Source of the DNA: CAWEHT01 sp963808455
GTDB taxonomy: Bacteria; Chloroflexota; Anaerolineae; CG2-30-64-16
Assembly (NCBI GenBank): GCA_963808455.1
Contig: CAWEHT010000112.1
Location: 1 to 26,004, forward strand
Reading direction: 5' to 3'
DNA: 26,004 nucleotides
Shown in pieces: positions 16,901 to 25,259 of the stretch. Made by a program: the position numbers and the translations under genes. Positions within the stretch are counted from its first letter, which is position 1, and each line of letters starts with the position of its first letter. The notes under the pieces were generated by a model. That model had not been told where the DNA came from, did no database searches, and worked only from the letters and a program-made list of their open reading frames with translations.

Positions 16901-17793
16901 GCCGTCCGGCCACAGCTACATCGTCGGCGCAAACGGCCCCGTGCCGGCCGGCACTTTGCAGCCGGTTGTCTGCCAGGTGACCGTGTTGCATGGGGCCACG
17001 GTCAGCGTGCAGCTCCGCTTCCAGACGGCCGACGGCACGATCTCGGGCGTGGTGTACTTCCCGGGCCAAAGCGGGCCGGCCCCGCTCGCAGGCATCCAGG
17101 TGTGGGCATATGCGGATGCAGGCCAACACCTGACGGCGCTAACCGATGGCCAGGGCCGCTACACGCTGCAGGTCACCGGCGGAAACGCCTGGCACGTGGG
17201 CACGGCCTATCAGCCCAAGAACAGCCTGTCGTACTACGTGGCCGAGAGCGAGGTCACGGCCCCCTCGGGGGGCGCCGCTGACCGCCGACCTGGATCTGGC
17301 CGTGGCCGACGACACGCTGCCGCCGGCCGTGACAGCCAGCTTCGACCCGTCGGTCGGCTGGACGGACGTCTTGACCGACGGCACCCGCATACAGATCCCG
17401 GCCGGTGCCATGCCCGTCACCGACACGGTGGACATCTCCATCGGGCCCCTGGTGCAGGGCCTGGCCAGCTCGGCGGCCGCCCGGCCATTCGGCTACGGCT
17501 ACGTGATCGTCGCGACGGACGATGCGACCGGGCAGCCGATCACCACGAACTTCGATGGGCCCGTCTACATCACTTTCCACTACACCAGCCGCGAGTTGAG
17601 CGAGCGGGGCCTGACGTGGCGGGACGTCTTGCCGTCGTATTTCTCCACGGTGACCGGCTCGTGGGTGCCTGTGGACAGCGCGGTGATCGACAGCAGCACC
17701 CATGAGATCACGGTGGAGATCCATCACTTCTCGCACTGGGCTCTGACGGCGCCGACCGGCCAGGTCGAGGATTTCCTGCCGCTGATACGGTAA
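13998..17793 (+). CDS. Large secreted protein of carboxypeptidase-regulatory-like repeats (one frame break)
   Basis: The start is the ATG at 13998 with GAGG 9 nt upstream; the longer frame from 13938 lacks a site. A signal peptide (VWGAALLPILLCLLAAASWPGRTQA) is followed by ~10 repeated beta-sandwich units of 80-100 residues, each with the pattern G-x-[IV]-x-G-P-[LV]-A-G-x-x-V then DG-[ST]-[FY] and LPPG/APGxY. This is typical of carboxypeptidase-regulatory-like and CNA_B/SdrD-like domains. The end (DGTRIQIPAGAM, FDGPVYITFHYTSREL, ITVEIHHFSHWAL) resembles a ZU5-like domain, and the last residues are EDFLPLIR. The frame breaks at a G6 run (17267-17272); removing one G gives SGAPLTADLDLAVAD in a continuous ~1264-residue protein. 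It probably acts at the cell surface in adhesion or polysaccharide binding, but no catalytic site is visible. Confidence 0.85.
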
Positions 17794-17805
17794 GAGGATC
17801 CTGAA

Positions 17806-18897
17806 CTAACAGCTCGGCAGCCACACGCTGACCACAGTCGTGGCCCCGGGCTCGCTTTCGATCTGCAGACGCCCGCCGTGGGCCTCGCTCAGCCCGCGCA
17901 CGATGGCCAACCCCAGCCCGCAGCCCTGCTGTTCGTGATCCTTGCGGTCGAACTGGCGGAAGGCGGTAACGTTCCGGGCTTGCTCTGGGGTCAGGCCGTG
18001 CCCCTGGTTGCTTACCCGCAGCACGAAGGAGTCGCCGATCACGCCCGCCCAAACTGCAACGGGCGTGCCCGGCTCGGAGAATTTGCAGGCGTTGCCCACC
18101 AGCTCGCTGACGATATAGCTCAGGTGATCCTCACTCACGGCTGCCCCGCCGCCATTGATTTCGAAGCGCAGGTCGCTGCACCTGCCGGCCAGGTCGCCGG
18201 CCTGGTACGCTGAGGCCAGCACCTTCTCGCCGGCGTCGGCCAGCTGGGCGTTGCGCAACTGCGCCAGGCGTTCCAGGTCGCTCAACACGCTCTCGGTGTG
18301 CGCGTAGAGCAGGAAGTTGTCGACCAGACGGGTCAGCCGCCGGGCAGCACGCTGCATGCCCTGGGCCAGCTCACGCTGCTCGGCCAGCTCCTTACCTGGA
18401 GACAGGTCGATCAGCAGCTCGCACCCGCATGTCAGCACGGTCAGGGGGGTGCGATACTCGTGGGGCAGGGTGTGCTCCAGGGCATCGCGCAGCTCGCGCA
18501 GGCGCACTTCGAAGTGATTGGTCAAATGGACGTGATGTTGGAGGCGCGAGCTGACGGCGGCCAGCATTTCGTCGGCCGTAAACGGCTTCGTCAGGTAGTC
18601 GTCGGCGCCCAGGTCCATGCCCCTGCGTATGTCGGCCCGGTCTGTCTTGGCCGTCAGGAACACGAAGGGCGTCGCAGCCAGCCGTGGGTCGTGCCGCACG
18701 TCGGCCAGCACGCCGTAGCCGTCCTTGAGCGGCATGTTGATATCGCAAATCACCAGGTCGGGCGCCAGCCGGCGCGCCTGCCCCACGCCCTCGCAGCCGT
18801 CGGCCGCGCGATAAGTGTCGTACCCTTCTTGCGTCAAGAGCTCCACCAGGCACTCGCACAGCTGTGCGTCATCTTCAACTACCAGGATCTTGCTCAT
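17806..18897 (-). CDS. Response regulator receiver-histidine kinase hybrid (REC-HisKA-HATPase)
   Basis: This intact 363-residue protein starts at the ATG at 18897-18895 with GAGGTGA 7 nt upstream. The N-terminal receiver has the acidic pair Glu8-Asp9 (VVEDD), the phospho-acceptor Asp52 (VICDINMP), Thr82 and Lys104 (YLTKPF). A HisKA-like region follows with HEYRTPL (His146), then an ATPase domain with an N-box (IVSELVGNACKFSEPG) and a G2 box (GCGLGLAIV). With no membrane helix it should be cytoplasmic. Its start overlaps the end of the upstream membrane kinase by 23 nt, so the two are translated together. The receiver is probably phosphorylated by that kinase and then controls its own kinase. 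There is no DNA-binding domain, so an output partner must be coded elsewhere. It ends 12 bp from the convergent large secreted protein gene. Confidence 0.9.
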   Translation of the reverse strand: MSKILVVEDDAQLCECLVELLTQEGYDTYRAADGCEGVGQARRLAPDLVICDINMPLKDGYGVLADVRHDPRLAATPFVFLTAKTDRADIRRGMDLGADDYLTKPFTADEMLAAVSSRLQHHVHLTNHFEVRLRELRDALEHTLPHEYRTPLTVLTCGCELLIDLSPGKELAEQRELAQGMQRAARRLTRLVDNFLLYAHTESVLSDLERLAQLRNAQLADAGEKVLASAYQAGDLAGRCSDLRFEINGGGAAVSEDHLSYIVSELVGNACKFSEPGTPVAVWAGVIGDSFVLRVSNQGHGLTPEQARNVTAFRQFDRKDHEQQGCGLGLAIVRGLSEAHGGRLQIESEPGATTVVSVWLPSC

Positions 18898-21136
18898 CGC
18901 CCGTCACCTCTTCGATTTGCCTCACGGGTAGCGTCACGGTGAAAGTGGTCCCCACGCCGGGCGCGCTGTCGAACCCGATGGTGCCGCCGTGCAGCTCAAC
19001 CGAACGCTTGACGATGGCCAGCCCCAGGCCGGTGCCGGCGATCGTGCCGACATTGGAGGCACGCTGGAAGGCCTCGAACAAGCGGGCCTGATCGGCTTTG
19101 GGGATACTGATGCCCTGGTCGGCCACAACTAAAGTGAGATGCCCGTTGGTCCGCTCGACGCTGAATTGCACATCCTGGCCCCCTGGCGAGTACTTGAGAG
19201 CATTGGACAGCAGGTTGGTCAGGATATGGCGCATATGGGTGACATCCAATGCGACCGGGGCGTCCAGGCCCGTGCTGTGGTACCGTATCATCTGGCCCTC
19301 ACGCGCCGTGTGCTGCAATTGATCGACGATATCCTGGCAGAACTGGTCCAGGTCCAGGGGCGCCGGACAAAGCCCGTCCCGGCCGGCCTGAGCGCGCCCG
19401 ATGGCCAGCACGTCGTCCAGCATCTGGTTCATATGCAGGGCCGAGTTCTGGATCATGCGCAAATGGCGCGCCCTCTTCGTGGCATCCCAGCGCTCGCCGT
19501 AGCGCTCGATCAGCTCCGCCGAGGACAGCATGGTGGCCAGGGGCGTGCGGAACTCGTGTGAGGCGGTCGAGATGAAGCGCGTCTTCATCTGGCTTAATTC
19601 CTGTTCGCGGGCCAGCGTGGTCTTGATCTGCTGCTCGGCGCGCTGGCGCTCGGTCAGATCGCGAATGATAGCCCCTAACATGCGGCCGCCGGCAGCCGGG
19701 ATGGTAAAGAACAGCGACTGCAACAGCCGGTGCAGGCCGTCAGAGCCGGTGGCCTCGTGCTCGAACACCAGGTTGGGCTGGCCGTCGTCCTGGTCGAGCA
19801 GGTGCTCGGCCATCCCGCGCAGGCTTTCGTAGATTTCCGGAGTGCGGGTGGCCTCAGGCGTGACGGCATACATCTCATCCCACAGGTAAGAGCCCAACAC
19901 AGCACTGGCCGGCCGGCCGGTGAGCCGCTCACGCCCCGGGTTGCAGGCGATGATGCGGCCGGCCTCGTCGGTGAGCAGGACGCCATCCGGAGACCGTTCG
20001 ACCAGCAGGCTGAACTTCTGCTCGCTATGGCGCAACGCGGTCTCGGCTCGCTCCAGCTCGGCGATCGACGCCAGCAGCCGCTGGTTGAGGCGCGCCGCCT
20101 CCATGATCGTGACAATTTGGCGTGCCACGATGGCGGCAAGCACGAGGGCCGCTCCCACCGCCGTGCCCCACTGGCTGATCGTCGGCACGCAGGTGAAGGC
20201 ATCGCTGAGAAGCTGGGCAAAAACGGCGGCCAGGCCGATGTAGGGCAGGATGGTCTGGCTGACGCGTGTGCTCGCCGGCTGGGCCGGCGGAGCGCTCAGC
20301 GGCAGCACGCCGCGTTCGGCATGGACTTCTGCCAGCGCGGCCATGCCGGTCAGGACGGCCCCCAGCACGCCCAGACCGTCCGGCATGAGGCCGGGGTGAT
20401 ACCCATGGTGGGCATTGAGAAAGACGTACAGGGTGTCGAAGACCGCCAGGCACAGCACGCCAAACAGTACGATCGCCAGCGGGCGGCGCAGGGCCCCGCG
20501 TGGATTGGCAAAATAGACCGACAACAGGCACCAGCCGATGGCAAGATCGCCTATCGGGTAGGCCAGGGTGAAGGCCAGCCCTAGGAGGCTGCCCTGGTAG
20601 CCGGCAATGACGGCACTGATGACGTACAGCCAGCTGAACAGCGCCATGGCGGCGACGATGATGCCGGCGTCCAGGTAGAGCTTGACGCGCGCCCAGCCCT
20701 GCATAGGCGGGTGGGGGAATAGCAGGAAGCCCCGGATCAGCAGCGGATAGGTCAGCAGCTGAAAGAAGTCGCTGTAGTCAGGGGCCGGCGGTGTGCCGCC
20801 CAGGGTCACATTGCGATAAGACCAGATGATGTAGCCAATGGTATAGCTGAGCAACGCGGCCGCGACGTGCAGCCAGGCCCGGCGACGCTGGCGATCCTTG
20901 ACCCGCAGGCCGGCGATGAGCGTGATGACGGCGCCACCGCCGCAGCCCAAGAGCCCACCGGCGTCGGCCCCGATCTCCCGGACCCCCGGCCCCCAGGGCT
21001 GCAGGAGGCAAAATCCGACGTAGGCCAGCGAGTAGCCGGCTACGGCCAGCCCGACCCAGGTCGTCCAGCGCCGGGGTTGGCCCCATTTCAGCTGCAGATC
21101 CACGCTGCTCGCCTCGCGATGCACAGAATCGATCAC
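18875..21136 (-). CDS. Membrane sensor histidine kinase with PAS domain
   Basis: This intact 753-residue protein is read from a GTG at 21136-21134. No clear ribosome-binding site precedes it, so the exact start is uncertain. The first ~345 residues hold about 9-10 membrane helices (for example 29-45, 87-105, 158-180, 185-209, 219-240 and 325-345), forming a membrane sensor region of unknown ligand. A PAS domain follows (about 370-495, ERSPDGVLLTDEAGRIIACN). The HisKA domain has FISTASHEFRTPL with His527, and the ATPase domain has an N-box (ILTNLLSNALKYSPGG) and a G2 box (GTGLGLAIVKR). It should autophosphorylate His527 and pass phosphate on to the receiver of the overlapping downstream gene. 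Upstream lies a 1.4 kb noncoding stretch. Confidence 0.9.
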   Translation of the reverse strand: MIDSVHREASSVDLQLKWGQPRRWTTWVGLAVAGYSLAYVGFCLLQPWGPGVREIGADAGGLLGCGGGAVITLIAGLRVKDRQRRRAWLHVAAALLSYTIGYIIWSYRNVTLGGTPPAPDYSDFFQLLTYPLLIRGFLLFPHPPMQGWARVKLYLDAGIIVAAMALFSWLYVISAVIAGYQGSLLGLAFTLAYPIGDLAIGWCLLSVYFANPRGALRRPLAIVLFGVLCLAVFDTLYVFLNAHHGYHPGLMPDGLGVLGAVLTGMAALAEVHAERGVLPLSAPPAQPASTRVSQTILPYIGLAAVFAQLLSDAFTCVPTISQWGTAVGAALVLAAIVARQIVTIMEAARLNQRLLASIAELERAETALRHSEQKFSLLVERSPDGVLLTDEAGRIIACNPGRERLTGRPASAVLGSYLWDEMYAVTPEATRTPEIYESLRGMAEHLLDQDDGQPNLVFEHEATGSDGLHRLLQSLFFTIPAAGGRMLGAIIRDLTERQRAEQQIKTTLAREQELSQMKTRFISTASHEFRTPLATMLSSAELIERYGERWDATKRARHLRMIQNSALHMNQMLDDVLAIGRAQAGRDGLCPAPLDLDQFCQDIVDQLQHTAREGQMIRYHSTGLDAPVALDVTHMRHILTNLLSNALKYSPGGQDVQFSVERTNGHLTLVVADQGISIPKADQARLFEAFQRASNVGTIAGTGLGLAIVKRSVELHGGTIGFDSAPGVGTTFTVTLPVRQIEEVTGDEQDPGS

Positions 21137-21832
21137 CGATCACAAGGCAGGATATCCAACCGGCGAGGGCGATTTCCGGCCTCGGCTCCGTGACGCCGGT
21201 GCCGAGTGCGGGACTCATGGGAGCCTCACCGCAAGAGCCCTGGCTTCGCATGGGGAGGTCCCACATGGCATCCGGCTTCAGGTGAAGCAAAGGCTTCGCT
21301 CGTGGGCCCAGGGCCTGGCGAAAGGAGCGCCGGAGGCGCATCGGCCAGGCCCTGGGCGGCGTTCACGCCGCCGGCACGCCGGCCTACGGGGGCCACAGCA
21401 GCGCCAGCAACAACAACGCCCAGCCCACGACCACCGGGCGGGCCGGGCGGCCCGCGCAACGGCTGGTGCCTGGGACAGGCGAAGGGCGGACGACGCTTGA
21501 AGGCCCAGTAGCCATAGCTGCGATCCTTTTCTCGTGTCGATTGCATGCCGGCCACCGGCGCTCGCGGCCGGCGGCTGGATTGATGATAGCAGATTCCGCA
21601 ACTGCTGCGCGTATATGTGGCATAAATTGGTACCATTGTCCTATCCGGCGAGGGAGGCCGCCGGGCGTTCGAAACAACCGGCCGGCCTTGTTTGGCTGTG
21701 CCGGCCGCATGGTCCACCCCGTTGCTGGACCCTAATGCAGAATCAGGCAGCCCTTTCGATAATACCGAGCCAGCTGTTTCGCCGGTGGCTTGGCGTGGTG
21801 CAGGAGAACCCGTGTGCCCGAGCTTTGCACTG

Positions 21833-22139
21833 CGGTCAGGATGACAGAGGCTGCTATCGAAGATGATCTCTGCATATGCGCCGACTGGTAACTTGGGGCC
21901 TGCAAAACGGTGACTTCCGCCGGTGTCATGCTGAGCGGGTGGACGAGAGAACCAGCGCCGCAGCGGGACGCCAGCGAAGCATCCGTCGTGCCCGGCATGG
22001 GCCGAACGGATGCTTCGGCCTGCCACGTCGAGCCGTCAAAGGTGGCCAGGGAATCGGCCTGCCTAGAAACTCTTGATACGGATTCTTCGCTGCGGGGCGC
22101 CGTTGACAGGCTTTGTGGGCACGGCCGCTCAGAATGACA
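21833..22139. repeat. Cluster of TGTCATnCTGAnCGG repeats with an internal 12-bp hairpin
   Basis: Three copies of the motif occur: minus-strand TGTCATCCTGACCG (21846-21833), plus-strand TGTCATGCTGAGCGG (21924-21938) and minus-strand TGTCATTCTGAGCGG (22139-22125). The last two form inverted ends of a ~215-bp block. Inside it, CGAAGCATCCGT (21975-21986) and ACGGATGCTTCG (22006-22017) form a perfect 12-bp stem, with a further GCCC/GGGC stem in the loop. Also present is GATTCTTCGCTGCGG (22081-22095). This repeat style is widespread in bacterial intergenic DNA and often yields false ORFs containing CHSERSEES-like peptides. Confidence 0.65.
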
Positions 22140-22228
22140 GTCCAGGGGTTTCTTGCGCAGCCGCATGCCGTCTGGATGAGATGGAGAACTCGGGATGAGA
22201 GGCTCGGGGGTTATTCCTTTGCGGGCCA

Positions 22229-22438
22229 CTTCGTGGTTCATCCACTAAGTTCGCGGCGTCCCTGGCCCGAAGGGATCGGGCTGAGAAAGCGAAGCCCGCT
22301 GCGGCGGGCTGACGCCGAGCCACAAGGCCAGCCCCCGCGGGGGCCTGGTCTACTGAGCGCAATTGCTTCAGCGGCGTGCTCCCGGTGCCGGCGGGCCGCC
22401 TCCCTGGTGGCACGAACTTGCCGGATGAACCACTAAGT
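22229..22438. repeat. MITE-like element with terminal inverted repeats, copy B
   Basis: The left arm CGTGGTTCATCCACTAAGTT (from about 22232) and right arm CGAACTTGCCGGATGAACCA (from 22413) are imperfect inverted repeats. They match the arms of the element at 1690-1875, and the shared right-arm core is ACTTGCCGGATGAACCACT. The interior is GC-rich, contains CCCCCGCGGGGG near 22334-22345, and shows little similarity to copy A. No transposase is present. Confidence 0.6.
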
Positions 22439-22509
22439 AGGTCGCCGGAACCCCTTTGAAGAGGTGCCGGGCTGGCTGCCCGTGAGCCGCTCAAGCAACT
22501 TGTGACAAC

Positions 22510-22731
22510 CTACTTTGCAGAGGGCTGCCCGCCACTCTGGCTCAGGCAGGCATTCACCGCCTCGAACCTGGCGTCGAGGTTTGCCCGGATGTGCAGCAGT
22601 GCCTGCATCGAGGCAGGCTGAAGCCTGGAATCCCGGAACGTGTCGGTGCCGTCATAGGATTCCTTGGGCCGCAGGCGGTGGTAGATGTGTCGGGCAAGGC
22701 TGCACATGCGAAAGGGGCGGCTGCCTACCAT
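22510..22731 (-). CDS. Small hypothetical protein, possibly the displaced C-terminus of the upstream gene
   Basis: A 73-codon frame with coding-like composition (third positions mostly G/C; MCSLARHIYHRLRPKESYDG, LHIRANLDARFEAVNACL). The ATG at 22731 has no ribosome-binding site. The same frame is open upstream to 22790 and beyond, where the DUF2156-like gene ends at a GGGG run (TTGGGGCGCTGA on the minus strand). Removing one G there would fuse the two frames and give a protein ~100 residues longer. It is therefore either a tail of that gene or a separate small gene. I do not recognise a family. Confidence 0.45.
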   Translation of the reverse strand: MVGSRPFRMCSLARHIYHRLRPKESYDGTDTFRDSRLQPASMQALLHIRANLDARFEAVNACLSQSGGQPSAK

Positions 22732-22789
22732 GGCCCGCGGTCGGGCCTCGGCCCTGGGCCTGCCGACGGTCGAGCCGGTGCTGCGGGTA

Positions 22790-23929
22790 TCAGCGCCCCA
22801 ACAGGCCCAACAGCGCCAGGATGTTCTTGGGCTTGAGCAGGGCGCTGTTGTGGCGGCTGATGATGCCTACAGCCACGAAGGTGGCCATCATGTCGAGGAG
22901 CAGGCCCGGATTGCGGGTGCAGACGAACACCGGCGTCTCCTCGCCGCGATAGCGCCGCTTATGGAAATCCAGGCCCTTGAACTCATACAGGTCGTTGCAG
23001 GTATCCCCGGCCTTGGCCAGCAGTTTGCGGCCGGCGGCGCTTCCCATGTCGTTAGCGCAGCCGCGCATTGCCATTGGGGTCAGGCCCAGCGAGAAGTAGG
23101 TCTTCTGCTCTTCCCTGAGCCTGGCGATCATGGCCAGGTTGATGCAATCCAGGGTGCCTTTGGGAGAGTCTGGCCTGGCGCGCAGCATGGCGGCCTGGTA
23201 GCCGATGATGGTCCCGTGGTCGTAGAGGGGGTCGTAGATGACAAAGGCAATAGGTTCCCCTCGCTGCATGGCCACGAAGTATCGGACGTCCATCTCCCTG
23301 GTGAAAACCATGCGCCGCGCCAGCAAGGACATCTCGGCCTTGACGGTCTTGCTTGAGATCCACTGTTCGGAAATGGCCCGCATCGCCGGAAAGTACTGCT
23401 CCGCCTGGCCGGTCACCTCCAGCGCCTCGACGCCGGCGCGGCTGCAGACATTGGCGAGGTGCCGCAGGTCGGCCCTGCGGTTGCCGGCCAGCGAGAACTT
23501 CTGGGGATCGATGCTGGTCTCGATGCCCAGCTGATTGGCGTAGAAGCCGTACGCGTCGTGCAGCAGCGTGGCAGTGGCCGCGTGGCATTGCACATAACAG
23601 ATGGCCGGAGCGCCGTCGCGCAGGCTATGAAAGGCGTTCAGCAGGTCTGGCAGCCCGGCCTGGTCGGCCACGGGGTCGCCCAGGACGATTTTCAAGCCAA
23701 AGGGGAAGCCCACGCGCTTAAAGGCTAAATAGCCGTTCCCCTGGTTCGCGAAGAAGTACTCCAGGCCATCTTGCAAGGTGGCGTAGGACGTATCGCTATG
23801 ACCGTACTGTTGCAAGGGGGCGATCCTGGGGTCAACCAGGTTGCGGTTGTCTGCCTCACAAGCGGCCCTTTTCCGGGCACGTCGGACGCAAACCTCGGCC
23901 GTGGAAAACCAGGTCAGACCGGGTTTCAT
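22790..23929 (-). CDS. DUF2156 / MprF C-terminal-like protein (GNAT-fold aminoacyl-transferase-like)
   Basis: The start is the ATG at 23929-23927, with GGAGG 9 nt upstream; the TTG at 23938 lies too close to that site. The ~379-residue protein matches the lipid lysyltransferase C-terminal domain (LPG_synthase_C, DUF2156) style: GYLAFKRVGFPFGLKIVLGDP, ICYVQCHAATATLLHDAYGF, SLAGNRRADLRHLANVC, AMQRGEPIAFVIYDP, GTLDCINLAMIARLRE, FSLGLTPMA and YEFKGLDFHKRRYRG. Members of this fold transfer aminoacyl groups to lipids or peptides, or are uncharacterised. There is no multi-helix flippase domain before it, so it is a stand-alone catalytic-type domain. The final hydrophobic segment (LLLDMMATFVAVGII) and a stop at a G run suggest that the C-terminus may be displaced. 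It is divergent from the nitroreductase gene. Confidence 0.75.
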   Translation of the reverse strand: MKPGLTWFSTAEVCVRRARKRAACEADNRNLVDPRIAPLQQYGHSDTSYATLQDGLEYFFANQGNGYLAFKRVGFPFGLKIVLGDPVADQAGLPDLLNAFHSLRDGAPAICYVQCHAATATLLHDAYGFYANQLGIETSIDPQKFSLAGNRRADLRHLANVCSRAGVEALEVTGQAEQYFPAMRAISEQWISSKTVKAEMSLLARRMVFTREMDVRYFVAMQRGEPIAFVIYDPLYDHGTIIGYQAAMLRARPDSPKGTLDCINLAMIARLREEQKTYFSLGLTPMAMRGCANDMGSAAGRKLLAKAGDTCNDLYEFKGLDFHKRRYRGEETPVFVCTRNPGLLLDMMATFVAVGIISRHNSALLKPKNILALLGLLGR

Positions 23930-24294
23930 CTCAGGCAACCTCCGAATTCTCAGGTGAAGAACCGGGCGCCTGCACTATCAGGCGCAGTTCAAGGATGCAG
24001 CAACGGCTGGCGTTGACGTCAAAATGGGCGCCCCGGCCCGTCGCCGGTGGGCGCTGGCGGACTTGCCCGGCCTTTTCGCGGGAGGCCTGGCCGGGCCACC
24101 GGGCATCTGGCGTCGCGAGGCGTCCCCCTGGAACCCCACGCGGCACCTGGTACCGATGTAAGAAGACGTCTGGTCGCCGGTTTGGTGACGGGGGGCCGGC
24201 TGGCCCCCGGCAAAGGTACAGCAGGATATCAGATTGGGGGCCCGGTTGCGGCCCCGTCCCTTGTGCGCGAAAATGCGCACCAAGGAGAAAAGCT
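23930..24294. promoter_or_regulatory. Divergent intergenic region with TTGACGTCAA palindrome
   Basis: These 365 bp separate two divergent starts and must hold promoters for both. A perfect 10-bp palindrome TTGACGTCAA (24013-24022) gives a -35-like TTGACG on each strand and could be an operator, but no good -10 lies 16-18 bp away in either direction. A GC hairpin, GGGGGCC-GGCT-GGCCCCC, lies at about 24191-24208. No gene is seen. Confidence 0.35.
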
Positions 24295-25051
24295 ATGCCA
24301 ACCAATATCTGCCGGCAATTCATGCTCAAGACCCAGCTCCGCCGCCAACCTGCCAACGAGGAGCAACAGGGGCTGCCGCAGCCTCCCCTGGAGCTGCCTT
24401 ACGATGCGTCGCGGCCCTGCATCGTCCTGCCCCGCCCCGAAACCATCCATATGCCCCCGGCCGGCCTGCGGGAGATCATCGAGGGGCGCCGCACGGTCCG
24501 GGCCTACGCCGCGCAGCCCCTGGCTCTCGACGAGCTTTCCTGGCTGCTGTGGGCCACCCAGGGCGTGCAGCGGGTCATCTCGCCCGAGCACGCTGCGCCC
24601 CGTGCCCTCAGCCGGCGGCAGCCATGCTTTCGAGACTCTCGTGCTGGCCAACCGCGTGGCGGGCGTCACGCCCGGCCTGTACCGTTTTGTGGCCGGCGAA
24701 CACAAGCTGGTGGAGCAAGAACTGGCCCCCGACATTGCCCGCCGGGTGGCCGCCGCCGCCCGCGAGCAGAATTTCGTGGCGGAATGCGCCGCCGCTTTCA
24801 TCTGGGTGGCCGTGCTCGCCCGCATGCATTGGCGCTACGGCGACCGCGGCTATCGCTACCTCTTCCTCGACGCGGGCCACGTTTGCCAGAACCTGTACCT
24901 GGCCGCCGAGGCCATCGGCTGCGGCGCGTGTGCCGTCGGCGCCTTCCACGACGATCTGCTCAACGTAACCCTCGGGCTTGATGGCGAGGAACAGTTCGTG
25001 GCCTATATGGGGACGGTCGGGAAGCACAAGGGAATTGGGAATAGGGAATAG
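24295..25051 (+). CDS. SagB/ThcOx-type nitroreductase-family protein (one frame break)
   Basis: The start is the ATG at 24295, with AAGGAG 8 nt upstream. The ~251-residue protein has the FMN-dependent nitroreductase-fold signature of the SagB type: EGRRTVRAYAAQPLALDELSWLLWATQG, then RPVPSAGGSHAFET (the PSAGG flavin-contact motif), PGLYRF, YLFLDAGHVCQNLYLAAEAIGCGACAVGAF and FVAYMGTVGK. The frame shifts near 24565-24590, so the first ~95 codons are in one frame and the rest in another. SagB-type enzymes oxidise azoline rings in peptide natural products, but stand-alone relatives without that role are common. No cyclodehydratase, precursor peptide or transporter for a RiPP is in the window. The last residues GIGNRE and the TAG come from a GGGAATA repeat. 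Confidence 0.85.
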
Positions 25052-25069
25052 GGAGTAGGGAACAGGGGG
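25030..25069 (+). repeat. GGGAATA/GGGAGTA heptamer array at the nitroreductase stop (G4-capable)
   Basis: Six G-runs at 25030, 25037, 25044, 25051, 25058 and 25065 are spaced exactly 7 nt apart with loops AATT, AATA, AATA, AGTA and AACA. The TAG stop (25049-25051) shares its G with the fourth run. Orientation relative to the gene is the same as at the ABC gene stop (2863-2890). Confidence 0.85.
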
Positions 25070-25170
25070 CGGAGGCGGGTCGGCCCGCTTGGCCCGCCAG
25101 ACCCTGAGCCGGCAGTGCCGGAATAGGGGGCTCGAGGCGGTGGCGGCGAGCGTGGCGCCCCCTGTTTCTG

Positions 25171-25248
25171 CACAAAACAAAGGCCCGGGAGGCGTGCCCC
25201 GCCCTGCCCGCCTTCGCGGCAGGACGGGCGTTCCGCCCCCTGGGCCTT
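25171..25248 (-). terminator. Rho-independent terminator of the S53 peptidase gene
   Basis: On the minus strand, AAGGCCCAGGGGGCG and CGCCTCCCGGGCCTT (25247-25233 and 25194-25180) pair as a long stem with an inner CCTGCC/GGCAGG stem. The stem is followed by TTTGTTTTG. It lies 12-90 nt after the TAA of the peptidase gene and between two convergent genes. Confidence 0.65.
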
Positions 25249-25259
25249 CGGACAGCTGC

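Larger units (their letters stand above)
21137..22509. other. 1.4-kb noncoding, repeat-rich stretch
   Basis: No frame here shows a domain, a plausible ribosome-binding site or sensible protein composition. Between 21137 and 21540 the DNA is GC-rich with nothing I can name. From about 21830 to 22440 it is a mosaic of dispersed repeats listed separately. An extended -10-like TGCTATCAT on the minus strand (about 21585-21593) could serve the histidine kinase, but its -35 is poor. A hairpin, CCGGAACCCCTT-TG-AAGAGGTGCCGG in imperfect form, lies at 22446-22471. Confidence 0.5.

Noticed and set aside
17260..17280. Programmed ribosomal frameshift at the G6 run
   Set aside because: Breaks of the same type occur in more than eight unrelated genes and lack slippery-site and stimulator features, so a consensus error is simpler.
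21732..22241. 169-codon minus-strand frame containing CHSERPCPQS and PRSEESVSR
   Set aside because: This is the typical false translation of a dispersed TGTCATnCTGAGCG repeat, with no ribosome-binding site or domain.
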